Origin: Curvularia sp. ZM96
Taxonomy: Eukaryota; Ascomycota; Dothideomycetes; Pleosporales; Pleosporaceae
Assembly (NCBI GenBank): GCA_022457065.1
Contig: JAJGBQ010000004.1
Coordinates: 3,472,001 to 3,536,000 of the forward strand
Length of the DNA stretch: 64,000 nt
Reading direction: 5' to 3'
Shown here: piece by piece, positions 45,323 to 57,500 of the stretch
How the letters are laid out: each line of letters starts with the position of its first letter
Numbering within the stretch: the first letter of the stretch is position 1
Translations under genes and position numbers: made by a program
The notes under the pieces: generated by a model
Told to the model about the DNA's origin: nothing
What the model saw: only the letters and a program-made list of their open reading frames with translations
Database searches by the model: none

Positions 45323-46211
45323 ATGGCCGAAGACATGCATATCAACCCGCAACGCGCCAAGCAGCTCGCCGAAAACGTCGCCAGCATATCCGCGCGCATC
45401 AATGCCGCCAGCAAAGGCAGCAAACCAGTACGCTCTGCCCCTCCAACCCCCTCCACTTCCCAACTAACAAAACCCTCTTCAGGTCCGCCTAATCGCCGTA
45501 TCCAAGCTCAAACCCGCCAACGACATTCTCGCCCTCCACCAACCCCCTTCCTCCCCCCTGCAAACCCACTTTGGCGAAAACTACGTTCAAGAACTCCTCG
45601 AAAAAGCCAAACTCCTTCCCCGCTCCATCAAATGGCACATGATCGGCGGCCTGCAATCCAACAAATGCAAGCAACTCGCGGAGCAAATCCCCAATCTCTT
45701 CTGCGTGAGCAGCGTCGACAGCGCAAAAAAGGCGAATGAACTGGAAAAAGGGCGGAAAGCGCTCGTGGAAAAGGAGGATGGCAGTAGTAGTAATAGTGGT
45801 ATGGAGAAGAAATTGAGGGTCCTGGTGCAGGTCAATACCTCGGGGGAAGAAAGTAAGAGTGGTGTGGAGCCAAAGGATGCATTGGAACTTTGCAAACACA
45901 TTATACAGCAGTGTCCGCATCTGCAGCTCGCGGGCTTCATGACGATTGGGGCTATTGCACGGAGTCAGGCCATGACTGAGGAGAATGAGAACGAGGATTT
46001 TGAGACATTAAGGTCGACGAGGGATCAGGTGGCGCAGGTGTTGGGCTGGGAGAAGGACAGGCTCGAGTTGAGTATGGGGATGAGTGCGGATTTTGAAGGC
46101 GCGATTCGTGCGGGAAGCGATGAGGTTAGGGTGGGGAGTGAGATTTTTGGGGAGAGGCCGCCCAAGAAGGATGCTGTTATTAAGGAGAACGTGGCGGAGG
46201 GCAAGAGCTGA
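45323..46211 (+). CDS. YggS/PROSC-family pyridoxal-phosphate homeostasis protein (277 aa)
   Basis: Two exons, 45323-45427 and 45483-46211, give 277 aa. The PLP-binding Lys lies in LIAVSKLKP, followed by the family motifs FGENYVQEL and WHMIGGLQSNK and, further on, VLVQVNTSGEESKSG and the C-terminal ELSMGMSADFEGAIRAGSDEVRVGSEIFG, the phosphate-binding end of the barrel. Members (S. cerevisiae YBL036C, bacterial YggS, human PLPBP) are single-domain TIM barrels without racemase activity that buffer free PLP. The insert of about 20 residues rich in Ser/Glu (EKEDGSSSNSGMEKK) in the middle is a fungal-type loop. Confidence 0.93.
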
Positions 46212-46563
46212 AGGGGGTGTGAGGTAGATTAGCTTGTACGATTTATGTGATGGGTTATGGTGCATCTTTTTTTCTCCCGCTGTTTTTACTGTGCGAGTCT
46301 AGATGTCGATTGCCAGTGACTTTTCCCTAACATCATCACCTTTACCTCCTATCATGGGTAAGCAAGCAATGCTCACTTCTAAGTACCATTCTTCACGGTT
46401 CCATTCCACTAGAAAACACAACGGAGTATCTAGCCAGCCACTCCAGATAACAAACACCATAGATGCTCATAAAAAAGCCATAGCTATAACAAAAAAGGGT
46501 ATCTCGCTATCCTAACACCACACTCCCATACCACTGCATTTCACTCAACACCAACCTACTCAT

Positions 46564-48172
46564 CTACTGTGTAAACAACAGCGCCACCATAATTCGCGTC
46601 GCTTCGAACGCCCCCTTAGTACGCAGCAACGAGGCAAACGTCTCCGGCACTTTTTTCAAGCTCGCACCTGTATCCGTTTCCGACCCTACCAAAGTTAGTG
46701 CTACAAGGCCTCCTTCTCGGGGAATGTGCATCAGTGGTCCCAACTTACAAACTTTAGGAAAGGCAGACTCGACAGTGACTTCGGACTCTGCCTCGCCGGT
46801 CCAATCGAAGCTGATTCGCCAATTTAACTTGAGCAGCACGTGCTTGTCTTGCAACACTAGTGTGTCGCGACCTAGATGGCGATTCAAGTCCTTGCGGGAC
46901 ATGGTCTTTGTGGGCTTGGTTGGCTGCTGCGGCCTGTTCTCGGTGTCGGTCCCTACGAGCAGATGTGAAAACGCTCTCTCGCAATTGTGCCAGTGTTGTG
47001 CCCGCTTCTGGGCAATGTTCCAGTAAGAGTCAATGGCCCAGGCTGCGTTGCCGAGATCCTTTTCTGCGGCTCTGGTGCGGATGAAGGAACCGAGTTCTGG
47101 CTCAGCCCAGGGAGTGATACGGAGAAGCTTCAGGTCTGTGATTGCTGTCGTCTCAGTGTTGATGTTCAAGGAGAGCTGAGCTGTGAGCAGCTTCTGTGGT
47201 CCGGTGATATCGATTACGTGCTTTTGTAGGGCCAATCTGGAAGCTGGTGCAGCATTGCTACGGGGCAGACTGATTTGACTCGAAAACTTGAAAGAGGTAA
47301 ACATCTCCAGATAGGGCAAAGGATCTTTAACTTCTACTGGCCGATGAGAAGGGACTGGCCTATCTGGTTGTTTCGAGCGCGGTGGTAGAATGGGCACGGC
47401 AGCAAACGGCAAAAATGAGCAAAGCAAGCTTAATACTGTTGGCTTCTCCGGCTCCGTCTCAGTCCCACTGATTTTAGCAATGAAAGCACTGGCTTGGAGT
47501 TAGTCATGTATGCAGATTCAACTTTCCTCAGGCTTACCTCAGACTGTCACGCTCCTCAGAGTGCAAAGACTCATTTGGCCCTCGCCGTTCCTCTTTGTCA
47601 ATCTCTTCGACGCATCTTGATATTTGAGATTCCAACTCTTCCACTTCACGTTGTAGCCGCGCCTTCTCCTGTTTCCTCCGCTCTAATTCTGGATCAGGAG
47701 GCTGCCGTTCGAAAAATTCCCGTGTATCGTCCTCTACCAGTCCATCCTCTACAGTCCTGGTAACCTTGTCCGATTGTACTGCAGGCGCCTTCGGTTTCAA
47801 TGGTGACTGTTTCGTAGCACTCTTAGCACGCACTGGTCGCCTGCTCGGCGAGGAAAACAGAAAACCACGAGGCGGCTGGTCTGGCTTATCGAAGGCTTGT
47901 CGTGATGGTGTATCCGGTAGGCTTGAATCTTCACCCGCCTCTTCGGGATTTGACAATGCGCTCCTGGCTGACTCGACTCTGCGCAAGGGGCGCCTGGGAG
48001 ATCTGCTAAGGCGAGGAGTTGATGCAGAAGGCAGGAGATTTGGATAGTTGCGCGCAAGGCTAGCTTTCGTAGGCGATGCGAACGAAGGTCGGCGTGGAAG
48101 TTGTCTTATAAGGCTTGATGCGCCGTCATCTGGTGATTGGGTTCTCCTCCGCTTGGGTGACGGCTCACTCAT
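46564..48172 (-). CDS. Conserved nuclear coiled-coil protein, possibly CENP-O/Mal2-like (519 aa)
   Basis: Two exons, 48172-47538 and 47488-46564, give 519 aa across a 49-bp intron in phase 2. The start ATG at 48172 gives MSEPSPKRRRTQSPDD, a basic nuclear-signal-like start. Residues 20-150 are Ser/Pro/Arg-rich with SP/TP sites. A coiled coil follows (about 160-210, RRKQEKARLQREVEELESQI). The C-terminal 300 residues form a globular domain with VPSHRPVEVKDPLPYLEMFT, an AAWAIDSYW helix and LKLNWRISFDWTGEAESEV. I associate this order with fungal CENP-O/Mal2/Mcm21-type kinetochore components (COMA complex), but without a search this is only a suggestion. Confidence 0.75.
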
Positions 48173-48502
48173 GGCATGCAACGTGTTGACACAAGCAGAC
48201 GATCAGAACTACAGCGTTGGAGAGTATTAAGAATTGTTGCGCTAGAAATATACAATTGTTCGCGTACACGATCTCGGCGGGGCCATGCGTGAATGCGACG
48301 CGTCGGCGCGTGTTGTGACCCTGTCGGCGTTCGTTGTAGCTTTTGCCGAGTTTCGGAAATGCAGCGCAAAATGACGTCGCATCGTTGATTGGTATCAGTA
48401 AGCTAGAGACTCCACAACCCGCCAACTGGCTATCGCGACATGTCATAGCCAGAAATTCTTGTTCACTGAAAAGCAGATGGTTCTGACGGTTTCCTCGGTA
48501 AA
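48173..48502. promoter_or_regulatory. Divergent promoter region
   Basis: This short region of 330 bases separates two divergent genes (the coiled-coil protein and the oxidoreductase-like protein). No clear motif stands out, but it must serve both. Confidence 0.45.
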
Positions 48503-49323
48503 ATGGAACACATTACACACTTAACATCAAGGGCCGTGCGACAAAGAATCTGCGCCTCCCATCTGAAATCATGGCGCAGGTCGTGTGCTCCTACGGAAAC
48601 CGGACGAATTGGGCTACAGAACAGCAATCGGATACAGCGAAGATTCAAGGGCTACATAGCGCCGGAAGGCGAGCAAGCCAGGCCTATCACAGGCTACTAT
48701 GAGGGTCAGGTTGGCCGTTACATTGGTTGCAAGACTTGTGTTAACAACCTCTAGACATGCTGAAAAAGCCCCTCTCCCAGGTCCAATCATTATCCCATAC
48801 ACGCCCCGAGCCTCCTAAAGAAGAACCACAAACTCCGAAGGAGGAGTTGTTCGCAAAAGCGCGCATCATCTTCGGTTCCACCACTGCGCTCGAAGAACGA
48901 AAACAAGAGATTCTGAAATCCTCGCAAAACATTGCTGGGGTCCTCGTGCCTCCGCGCCCCGAAGAACCAGATAACTGCTGCATGTCCGGTTGTGTAAACT
49001 GTGTATGGGACTTGTATCGAGATGAGATGGAGGAGTGGGCAGAGAAGCAGGCTCAGGCGAGAGCAGCAATGCAAGCCCAGCGGCAAGCAGGAAAGGGTAC
49101 TGGGAGCATGGTGGCAGGAGACGCAACGCCGAGCCACGTCGCTACAAGTATGGATGACGATGGTGGTGGTAGTGAAACCAATTGGGACGGGAGCTTGGGC
49201 GATACAGACAAGGACAAGCTGTTTGCAGACATACCCGTGGGCATTCGGGAGTTTATGCGGACAGAAAAGAAGTTAAAACAGGCGCACAAGAAGGCAGAGG
49301 CAGAGGCTACTTCTACTGCGTAA
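48503..49323 (+). CDS. Oxidoreductase-like domain protein, probably mitochondrial (256 aa)
   Basis: Two exons, 48503-48704 and 48755-49323, give 256 aa. Residues 1-50 are an Arg/Ser-rich presequence (HLTSRAVRQRICASHLKSW...RIQRRFKG). The signature domain near residues 125-155 reads VPPRPEEPDNCCMSGCVNCVWDLYRDEMEEW, the Cys motif of the oxidoreductase-like family (S. cerevisiae YPL107W, human OXLD1). The function is unknown, but the yeast member is mitochondrial. The exon junction YYE/DMLKKPLSQ fits the usual spacing upstream of the domain. The C-terminal part is Ala/Gln-rich and ends in a basic helix. Confidence 0.88.
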
Positions 49324-49480
49324 GCATTACTATCTGGCGAGACCTGAGAAACTGTCTTGCCCTGCGTAGCCGTATATCTTTTCGAGAACGTTCAAATACC
49401 CATCCAATACAATATTTCTGCCTCCTGCTACAGATGCCTACCAACGCCCAATTATGCAGTTCCCATCCCATCCACTAGGC

Positions 49481-49863
49481 CTAATCCTCGCCAACGTCCA
49501 CGCCCTTGGCGCTGAGGTCTTTGCGTGCCTCTGCTATTTGCTGCATGAGTTCGGCATGGGCTTCCGGTACATCGTTGAAGGTAAAGACGCCCCAACCAAG
49601 GCTGAAGAGGAGGTAGGCGCCGAAGGAGACAAGAGCCCAGAAGGGAATCTATTATTTTGTTAGCCAGGCATTGGCAGATGAACAGTGAACTCACATAAGG
49701 GATGACCTCTTCCTGGATCTTTTGAGGTAGCGGAACAACTTGCAAGAACAAGGCAAGGTATATCTATTGCATGTTAGGGTATTGTCCCCATGCCACAGGT
49801 AAGGGGCTGTCCTACAGAAGTAAGCAGCATCGCAATGCTGATCGTCTGCTGGGCGCGTGTCAT
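49481..49863 (-). CDS. DPM3: Dolichol-phosphate mannosyltransferase subunit 3 (94 aa)
   Basis: Three small exons, 49863-49816, 49763-49695 and 49648-49481, give 94 aa, the usual size of DPM3. The product begins MTRAQQTISIAMLLTSIYLALFL (TM1), continues QVVPLPQKIQEEVIPYIPFWALVSFGAYLLFSLGWGVFTF (TM2) and ends in a conserved cytosolic helix NDVPEAHAELMQQIAEARKDL...GVD. DPM3 anchors and stabilises the catalytic subunit DPM1 in the ER membrane, supplying dolichol-phosphate-mannose for N-glycans, O-mannosylation and GPI anchors. Both introns are in phase 0 and lie between or near the TM segments. It is divergent from the ARM-repeat gene at 50297. Confidence 0.93.
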
Positions 49864-50296
49864 CTTGGCGGTATTGCACTTGCAATTGGTTTCAACGAGA
49901 GTCTTTGGTCGGCAGGATTATGGGCGCGGGATGTGTGTCGTCGTATGGTGTCGAGTGTTCAGTGCCAGATCGCACAACTGTCGCCAAGGGATCTATTCCA
50001 GGGGTTCAGCGGAGCCGAACGAGGCAAGGCTAGCCGGCGGTAGGTCGAGAACGCCGCAGGAACTCGCCCGCCTTTGCGCGTCTCGGAAAACAAGTGGCTG
50101 AACTAGTTATTGCAGCTTTTTTCTGCAGGCTCGCCTGACAAATCCCGCCCTCTTGGTAGTATTGTTTTGACGGCAACCCCGGGCAACTAAAACCTACTTG
50201 TTATCTCCTAGAGCGTGGACGCCACCATGAGCACCTGACCAGTACCACGACTTTTGCGCCGATTGCGTTTCTCCATCATCAACCCAACTTTCCGAT
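49864..50296. promoter_or_regulatory. Divergent promoter region of DPM3 and the ARM-repeat gene
   Basis: These 433 bases between opposite start codons contain no gene and must hold both promoters. No TATA box was recognised. Confidence 0.5.
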
Positions 50297-52686
50297 ATGC
50301 CATTATCCAATGAGGAGCTTGGCGAACACGTAGCGTCCTTAGAGCGCCTACTTCAAGGGAACCCTGCAGGCCAGACCGCTGCTCTCACGGACTACGTGCA
50401 TAAGCTCGAGGCGTTTGCAAGAAGTGGGGACCATGCACCCATAGAGAAGACGCTACAGCTCTTTGGAACCGCTGTTGGAGGGCGGAGTATGTCTTGAAGA
50501 CCGTCGGCTTCACGTCTACTAACAAGTTGCAGAACGATGGCAGGCTCCATTCAGAGACAGCGGCATTCTTGCGTTCGCTCTGCAAGGTTTGTCCGTTGTC
50601 CGCCACGATGACCCAGTAGCAAAGCAATGCTTGAGAGTCATCGGCAATTCTGTTGCCGATAATGGTACTGTATCCTGGAGTGGACCTTTTTACGACACAA
50701 ACAGTCTGACGAGAGTCAAGATACCAACCGAGAGATCGCTGTGCGAGACATTCAAGCCATCATCAACTGTCTTCAGTCGGCAGAACTACGCCTGACGACT
50801 TTGGCCGTACTCTTCAACCTTTGCAACGATTTTGGTGAGCAGGATGGGAAACCGCTCCGAACACGCAGCTCATGCAGACAGATCCTGCCAAAGCCGCGGC
50901 GGCTACACTGAGACTAGATGCCACTATCACCACGCTCCTCGTTCTCGACAGGATACCCGAGGCAGCATTGGACTACGCCACAGATCTGCTCAACTGGACT
51001 ACGAGTAACTTGACCGACGCTCAGTTCAAAGACGAGGTATCCCTTGAGACTTTCAAGAGTTTACTAAATGTAGCGCTCCAGTATGATGAAGACCATCATC
51101 TCGAGTATGTTGCTATCCTCGTGCACTATCTTCAAGATCTGGAGTTTCAGCAGAGAATAGCAACGCCAAAGCTACTCGATGACCTCGTTACCCTCATGTT
51201 AGAGTTTGAGGCACGACTCCAGCCAGAAGAGATCGAAGCCGTGTTTGAGGAACTCGCAACAAGCAAAAACGCAGACAGCACTTCGTCAGACGAGGCACAG
51301 GTTCTTCTCATGGCCCAACTGATTGGTCTGTTGTCTGCTGCCTCAGCAACAGACGTCTTCGTGCAAAACTTCAACATCAGAAGTCCGGTCATTGAAAGAA
51401 TGGAAGCAAAGCTACGAGCGCCCTGGGAGAGTGCACAGCCATCTACCATATGCGCTTGCGTCATGATGGGAAACCTGGCCATGTCGGACGAGGTTTGCAT
51501 CGACATGGTCAAGATCATGGAGCTTCATGTTCGTCTGATTACGATCTTGAAGAAGAGTGATAAGCCCGCGCTTCTGTACGCTGCGGCGGGTGTCATGCGC
51601 CATCTAACATTCCCAGAAGCTAACAGGGCTTTGCTTGCAGATGCTGGGCTCATGGAAGCATGTTGTCGCATGCTTGTGCTGGACGACCCCTCCGTCCGAG
51701 GCGAGGCAGCAGCCATGCTGTGCAAACTCGTTACCGGCAACTTTTACAACATCGAGAAAGTCATGTACGAGACTGTCGGCCCCGACACCGAAGCCGCTGA
51801 TGAGAACGTCCCAGCGGACACTGTAATATTCTCACACATTGTCGAGCAGGCACTCGCCCCATCAAAACCACTTCCCAGCACTACGATGAAGAATCCTATG
51901 ATTGAGCTTGGCCGTACCATCGTCGCCATGTTGCGCTACCTCGGACGACCGAACGCAGAAAAAGATGTCGAAGCAGTACAAATACAGATTCTACAAGTAC
52001 CCCAAATTGCTCGACCGATCGCCCGGCTTGTCCGTCAACGCTTCTATCCTGAAGCCAGATCCGAAGGATTGCTCGGCCTGGGCTTGCTGGCACAGACGCT
52101 TGAGGGTGCTGCTGCCATCGCAGACGAGATCAAGGAAGACAGTGGGCTTCTTGAGATCATCAAAGAGCATGCAAATGCAACAGAAGAGGGTCTTTCACAG
52201 CAAAACCCCTCGACAGCTAGCAGAGACCACCAGAACGCGATTGTGCTGCTCCAAGCGCTGCAGAACAATGCGGTAAGAGAACTCCAAGAAGCCGTTGGGG
52301 AAGTACTAAGGACTTCCAGGCTGACAAAATGGACGCAATACTCGCGCATTAGGCAGTCACTGTCGAAGCATCAGCGGGATAATTCGATACGAAGATCTTC
52401 AGGTGACACCAGTGTGCTAAGTAGCCCTTCGAGAGACTCGCCTGGAAGAGTACGAGCAGACTTGACAAGAAGGGCTACAGACTCTCCGATGGCGACGCCT
52501 GGAAGGCCAAGAGGCTCCACGTATGTAAGAGATTCTACAGGATCACGTCCGCAAACGCCGGTGAGAGTCAAGGAGGCGATTGGAGAGATTGAAGAGATCT
52601 CTCCAGGAACCATCAAGGAATCGCCGGCCAGGGAACGACTAAAGGGGAAGGGAATGAAACGCAGCAATACAGCCCCGACATCATGA
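50297..52686 (+). CDS. Armadillo-repeat protein, RAP1GDS1/SmgGDS-like (746 aa)
   Basis: Four exons, 50297-50486, 50533-50664, 50721-50834 and 50882-52686, give 746 aa with three consecutive phase-1 introns. Nearly the whole protein is helical repeat. Recognisable ARM units include GILAFALQGLSVVRHDDPVAKQCLRVIGN, AELRLTTLAVLFNLCNDFDPAK, and LLYAAAGVMRHLTFPEANRALLADAGLMEACCRML. The spliced junction (CNDF/DPAKAAAATLRLDATITTLLV) supports the model. The layout matches SmgGDS, an atypical exchange factor and chaperone for prenylated small GTPases of the Rho/Ras group; fungal members are little studied. The C-terminal 120 residues are Ser/Arg/Pro-rich with SP/TP sites. Confidence 0.88.
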
Positions 52687-53212
52687 CCATTATGATTGAA
52701 TGTCTTGTATATACTACTTCTTAATAATGCACTCTCCACTTGTTTCGACTTCAAACCCGCATACCACGATGCTAAGTGAGGAAGCGATGAGCAACTTGGC
52801 ATATTCAATTTATTGCCACGGATGCATACGTGCGGTGTTATGCAGTGATTCTGGACCTTTCTGACGTTGCTATCGATCAGATAAACACGACGATCTATAG
52901 CAAATGGGGAGCGTGCGAAAGGCAGTGCATAATCAGAGTAGCATTCTCAGCCTCGACAGGTGATGAAGGCGTAATCATGTGCGCTCTGATTGGCCGAGGC
53001 CGCCACTCACGCGACTCCACCAGTAATAGTCCAGGGTCCATGTCAACTACGTAGCTGCAAATGGTAGTAGGGTTGACGGCTATAAAGAAGAGCTCGAATC
53101 CGGCTTTGGGTTGCCATCCAGTACAATCGTCTCAGCTCTACTACATTCCGACCCAAGATCAATCACCACTCCTCACACAACAACTTCACTCAACCAACCT
53201 ACACACTTCAAA
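52687..53212. promoter_or_regulatory. Intergenic region with metallothionein-like promoter
   Basis: TATAAAG at 53081-53087 lies about 130 bases before the ATG at 53213, and an inverted CCAAT (ATTGG) sits near 52989-52993. A clear TATA box is unusual among the genes here and fits strong inducible expression. The upstream half is the 3' flank of the ARM-repeat gene. Confidence 0.55.
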
Positions 53213-53562
53213 ATGGTCTGCTGCGGACGTAACAACGGCACCTGCGTGTGCGCTCAAGAAGCCACTTGCTCTTGCGGAAAGCAGCCCGCGCTTCAGTGCA
53301 GTATGTGCTCTCTCTTCAGTACTTGTACAGATCAGCCAGTGCTAACATGTGTATCCCAGCTTGCGAGAAAGCTGCTACCGAGAACAAGCTCCCCTCTTCA
53401 ACATGTGCTTGCGGAAAGCGCGCTGAAGGTAAGCATCATTATGTCTGATAGCAACATTCCTGGAGTCTATCCTAACTCGACATTTTAGACGCCTGCAACT
53501 GCAGCCGCGCCCAGGACAACGGCTCTTCGAACCTCGAGACCGACTTCACGACCAAGAAATAG
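53213..53562 (+). CDS. Metallothionein-like Cys-rich protein (76 aa)
   Basis: Three exons, 53213-53300, 53360-53428 and 53489-53562, give 76 aa. The product holds 12 Cys: a CC pair at residues 3-4 followed by CxC pairs (CVC, CSC, CTC, CAC, CNC). It starts MVCCGRNNGTCVCAQE and ends with a Cys-free acidic/polar tail (LETDFTTKK). Regular CxC pairs in such a short protein are the metal-thiolate cluster design of metallothioneins, so binding of copper or zinc is likely. It belongs to a small conserved ascomycete family I recognise only as metallothionein-like (a DUF-type group). A TATA box lies 130 bases upstream. All three exons are in phase 1, so the Cys pairs are split evenly. Confidence 0.85.
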
Positions 53563-54522
53563 ACGTATTGGTGTGATCTGAGTAGTTGTGGATGCATTTG
53601 AAGCGTGAAGATGGTGGCATGAAGAGGGTGTTTTGGCGTTTTTGGTGTGTTTATTACGAGGCATGGGATGATGGTGTCTGAGTTTGGAAAGGTTACCAAG
53701 CCTGGATGTTTCCCATGAGACGGAGACAATTGAGAGTATTCCTAATCCACGATTATTTCTCTACGATCTTGACGCGGTTGTGCAAAGTGTGCATCGCAAT
53801 GTTTGACCTCCAATCATAGCAGCAAAGTCCCTCGTGCATCATGCCGCATACATATAACACCCTATAATGTCTGCAGCAGGCATAGAAGGTTCCATTCCTG
53901 GTCCTGGAAATATGCGCAAGTCATGTCTTGCATGCTCAACGCTCACGCATCCGCGTCTGGCTTCCCCATGTCGAATGGGAAGCAATTAGGTTTGGTGAGG
54001 CTCCGTACACGTGTGCATTAGTACATCCATAACGCTTTCCCAGCAGATCGCAATGCTTGTCATGAGCAGAGGCCAGGGGGTGGTGATGGAGGTTGCTAGT
54101 CAGCGCTGCGGTCTCCTCGCAGCGTGTGGAACCAGCTACGCACGCTACTCGACCTTGTCAGTCTTGGCGCTTCAAAGGTACGTAGAGCAACCATCCACCC
54201 ATTCCGCCGACTCGAGAGCGTCAAAGTATTTGCTGTATATCCTCGTGCATTATCATGAGCCGTGTTTCCTTGTCCGTGTTGCTGCGTTTGCTTTCCACTG
54301 CGTCCTGATTCCGTCGCCCGGCTTTTGATTTTGCTGACAGCCGCCCCTTTCGCGAACTGTGCACCTCCGCTCCGCAGAGCGCACGTCGGCATAAGCCCTG
54401 CTTCGAGGCCCGTACCGCTATATCCATTAGTATAGTGCACCAACACCGCCGCCGCATTGTCGGGATATCTTCCTGGTGGGAACCGCCCACCCACCACCAC
54501 TACCACCTCATCTACCACCAGC
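53563..54522. other. Intergenic region
   Basis: About 960 bases between the metallothionein-like gene and AP-2 alpha. A minus-strand frame of 231 codons (54096-54791) overlaps the AP-2 exons and has no recognisable domain. No gene is called. Confidence 0.5.
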
Positions 54523-57500
54523 ATGGCGGCCTCGGTCACCTCTAAGATGGCGGCGAGGGCTGGTGGAGGGCTGTTCAGTCGAGACCAGACCGGCAACGTG
54601 CCAACGATGCGAGGTATGCGCGGCTCCACGCACCCCGACCAACGACGGCGGCTTACAAGACATGCGCAGGACTCGTGTCTTTTATCGCAGACCTGAGAAA
54701 TGCCCGCGCCCGTGAGCTGGAAGAGAAGCGGATCAACAAGGAATTGGCAAACATACGGTAGGTACACACGATGCCGCGTCCTAAGCAGCATCGGATGGCT
54801 AACAGCGTCACAGGCAAAAGTTCAGAGGTACTTACCCGCATGTCTTTCTTGCTTGACTTGTCCTGACAGAAAACCCCTCCAGATGCTGGACTGAACGGCT
54901 ACCAGAAGAAGAAATACGTCTGCAAGGTATGTAGGCTGCGGCTTCAAACACACCTATCCTTGCTGACTTTCGCAGCTCCTTTACATATACATTCTCGGTT
55001 GGAACGTCGATTTCGGACATCTCGAAGCGGTCAATCTTGTCTCGGCGACCAAATACTCGGAAAAACAGATTGGATACCTCGCCGTTACACTATTCTTACA
55101 CGAAGAACACGAACTGCTACACCTGGTTGTCAACAGCATCAGGAAGGACCTGCTGGATCACAATGAGCTCAACAACTGTCTGGCGCTGCACGCAATTGCG
55201 AATGTCGGTGGCAAGGAGCTGGGAGAGGCGTTGAGTGCGGAGGTTCACAGGCTCCTCATCTCACCGTAAGTCTCATGGAGAGAGAAACTGATGGCAGGGC
55301 TGACACATGGCAGGGCTTCCAAGGCATTCGTCAAGAAGAAGGCAGCGCTCACACTTTTGCGACTCTACCGGAAGCATCCTGCAATTGTACAACACGAGTG
55401 GGCCGAACGGATAATAGCCCTCATGGATGATCCTGACATGGGTGTTGCCCTCTCCGTCACCTCCCTCGTCACAGCGCTCGTCCAGGACAATACTGAGCAA
55501 TACAAGGGAAGCTATGCCAAGGCTGCAAACAGACTGAAGCGGATAGTTGTCGACAATGAGTGTGCGGAGGGTTACTTCTACTACAAGGTGCCTTGTCCGT
55601 GGATACTCGTCAAGCTGCTCAAGCTGTTGCAGTACTACCCAGCTCCTGGTTTGTATACCTTTAGTCACGTTTAACTCAGCCATACTAACCAAAACAGAGG
55701 ATTCGCATATCCGATCACTTATTCGCGAAGCGCTTCAGAAGATTATGGACTCGGCGCTTGAGATGCCAAAGAACGTGCAACAGAATAACGCTCAGAACGC
55801 TGTCCTTTTCGAAGCGATCAATCTTGTGATACATCTCGACACAGAGCAAGACCTGATGATGCAGATCTCGCAACGGCTCGGTAAATTCATTGCCTCTAGG
55901 GAGACTAACGTTCGATATCTCGGACTGGAAGCGATGACGCATCTAGCTGCTCGAACAGAAAACCTCGACCCCATCAAGAAACATCAGGCCATCATCATTG
56001 GATCGTTAAGGGACAGGGACATCAGCGTGCGAAGACAGGGCCTGGATCTTCTCTACAGCATGTGCGACCCGACAAATGCGCAAGCGATCGTGAACGAGCT
56101 CTTGCGCTACTTGCAGTCCGCCGATTATGCGATACGAGAAGAGATGGTGCTGAAAATTGCGATTCTGACAGAGAAGTATGCCACGGATGTTCAGTGGTAT
56201 GTCGACATATCGCTACGCCTGATTGCAATGGCAGGAGACCACGTCAGTGACGAAGTGTGGCAACGAGTTATCCAAATCACCACCAACAATGAGGAGCTCC
56301 AAGTATATGCCGCGCAGACTATCCTACAGTACATCAAGGCGGACTGCCACGAAACACTGGTCAAAATTGGTGGATACCTGCTTGGAGAATTTGGCCATCT
56401 GATTGCGGACAACAAGGGATGCAGTCCGATCGAGCAGTTCATGGCACTCAGTGCAAAGATGCGAGGCTGCTCGTCCAGCACGAGAGCGATACTCCTTTCT
56501 TGCTACGTCAAGTATGTCAACCTGTTTCCCGAGATCAAGCCACAGCTTCTCCAAGCATTCCGCGCCTACAGCCACTCGCTTGACTCGGAGCTTCAGCAAA
56601 GAGCATGCGAATACCTCACTCTTGCTACCATGCCCACAGACGACTTGCTACGAACTGTGTGTGACGAGATGCCCCCATACCCGGAACGAACATCGGCCCT
56701 GCTTTCTCGACTACACCAGAAACATGCCACGACAAGCGACAAGCGGACATGGGTGGTCGGCGGCAAGGATGCGAACGCAGACCTCAAGGAGTTTGGTCTT
56801 GCAAGGTCGAACACATCTGCTGGTGTCAAACGAAGCCTCACGGAGCCATTGTCAAGTTCCAAGACCGGTGCAGCAAATGGTTCAAACGGTGTTACAGCCA
56901 TCTCGAGCGACCTGGAGGGTCTGGACCTGAACATTGACACCACCACGTCCAAGGCGCCAAACCTCGCAAGCGCTGCCCATTTGAGTCCGGATTGGGAAAT
57001 TGGATACAACCGCCTCCTTCTCCGGTCCGAGGGTGTGCTTTATGAAGATCAGCAAATACAAGTCGGTCTGCGAACCGAGTACAGAGGACAGTTGGGCGCG
57101 CTCATCTTCTACTTCACAAACAAGTCACAGTTCCCGATGGGCTCTTTTACCACAACGCTTGACAACAGATCTTCGGAAACCCTGAAGACCGATATCAAGG
57201 GCCTGCCCGACACCATAATCCCACCTGAGGGCCAATCCCAGCAAACAATCATGTTCGAATGCAAAAACGTCTTCGTCGACCCACCTACCATGCGCATATC
57301 CTACCTTGCAGGTGCCCTCCAAGGCCTCACCCTCCAACTCCCAGTACTCCTCCACAAATACATGGAAGGTGCCGAACTCAGCGCAGAGGATTTCTTCAAG
57401 CGCTGGAAGCAGATTGGCGGTGCTCCCCGTGAAGCACAGAGTATCTTTGGTCTCGTCAACAAAAACAGGACCATGGACTCGGACTTTGTGCAAAAGGTGG

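Noticed and set aside
54096..54791. 231-codon minus-strand frame overlapping AP-2 alpha exons
   Set aside because: Overlaps confidently placed coding exons of a conserved gene on the other strand and has no domain.
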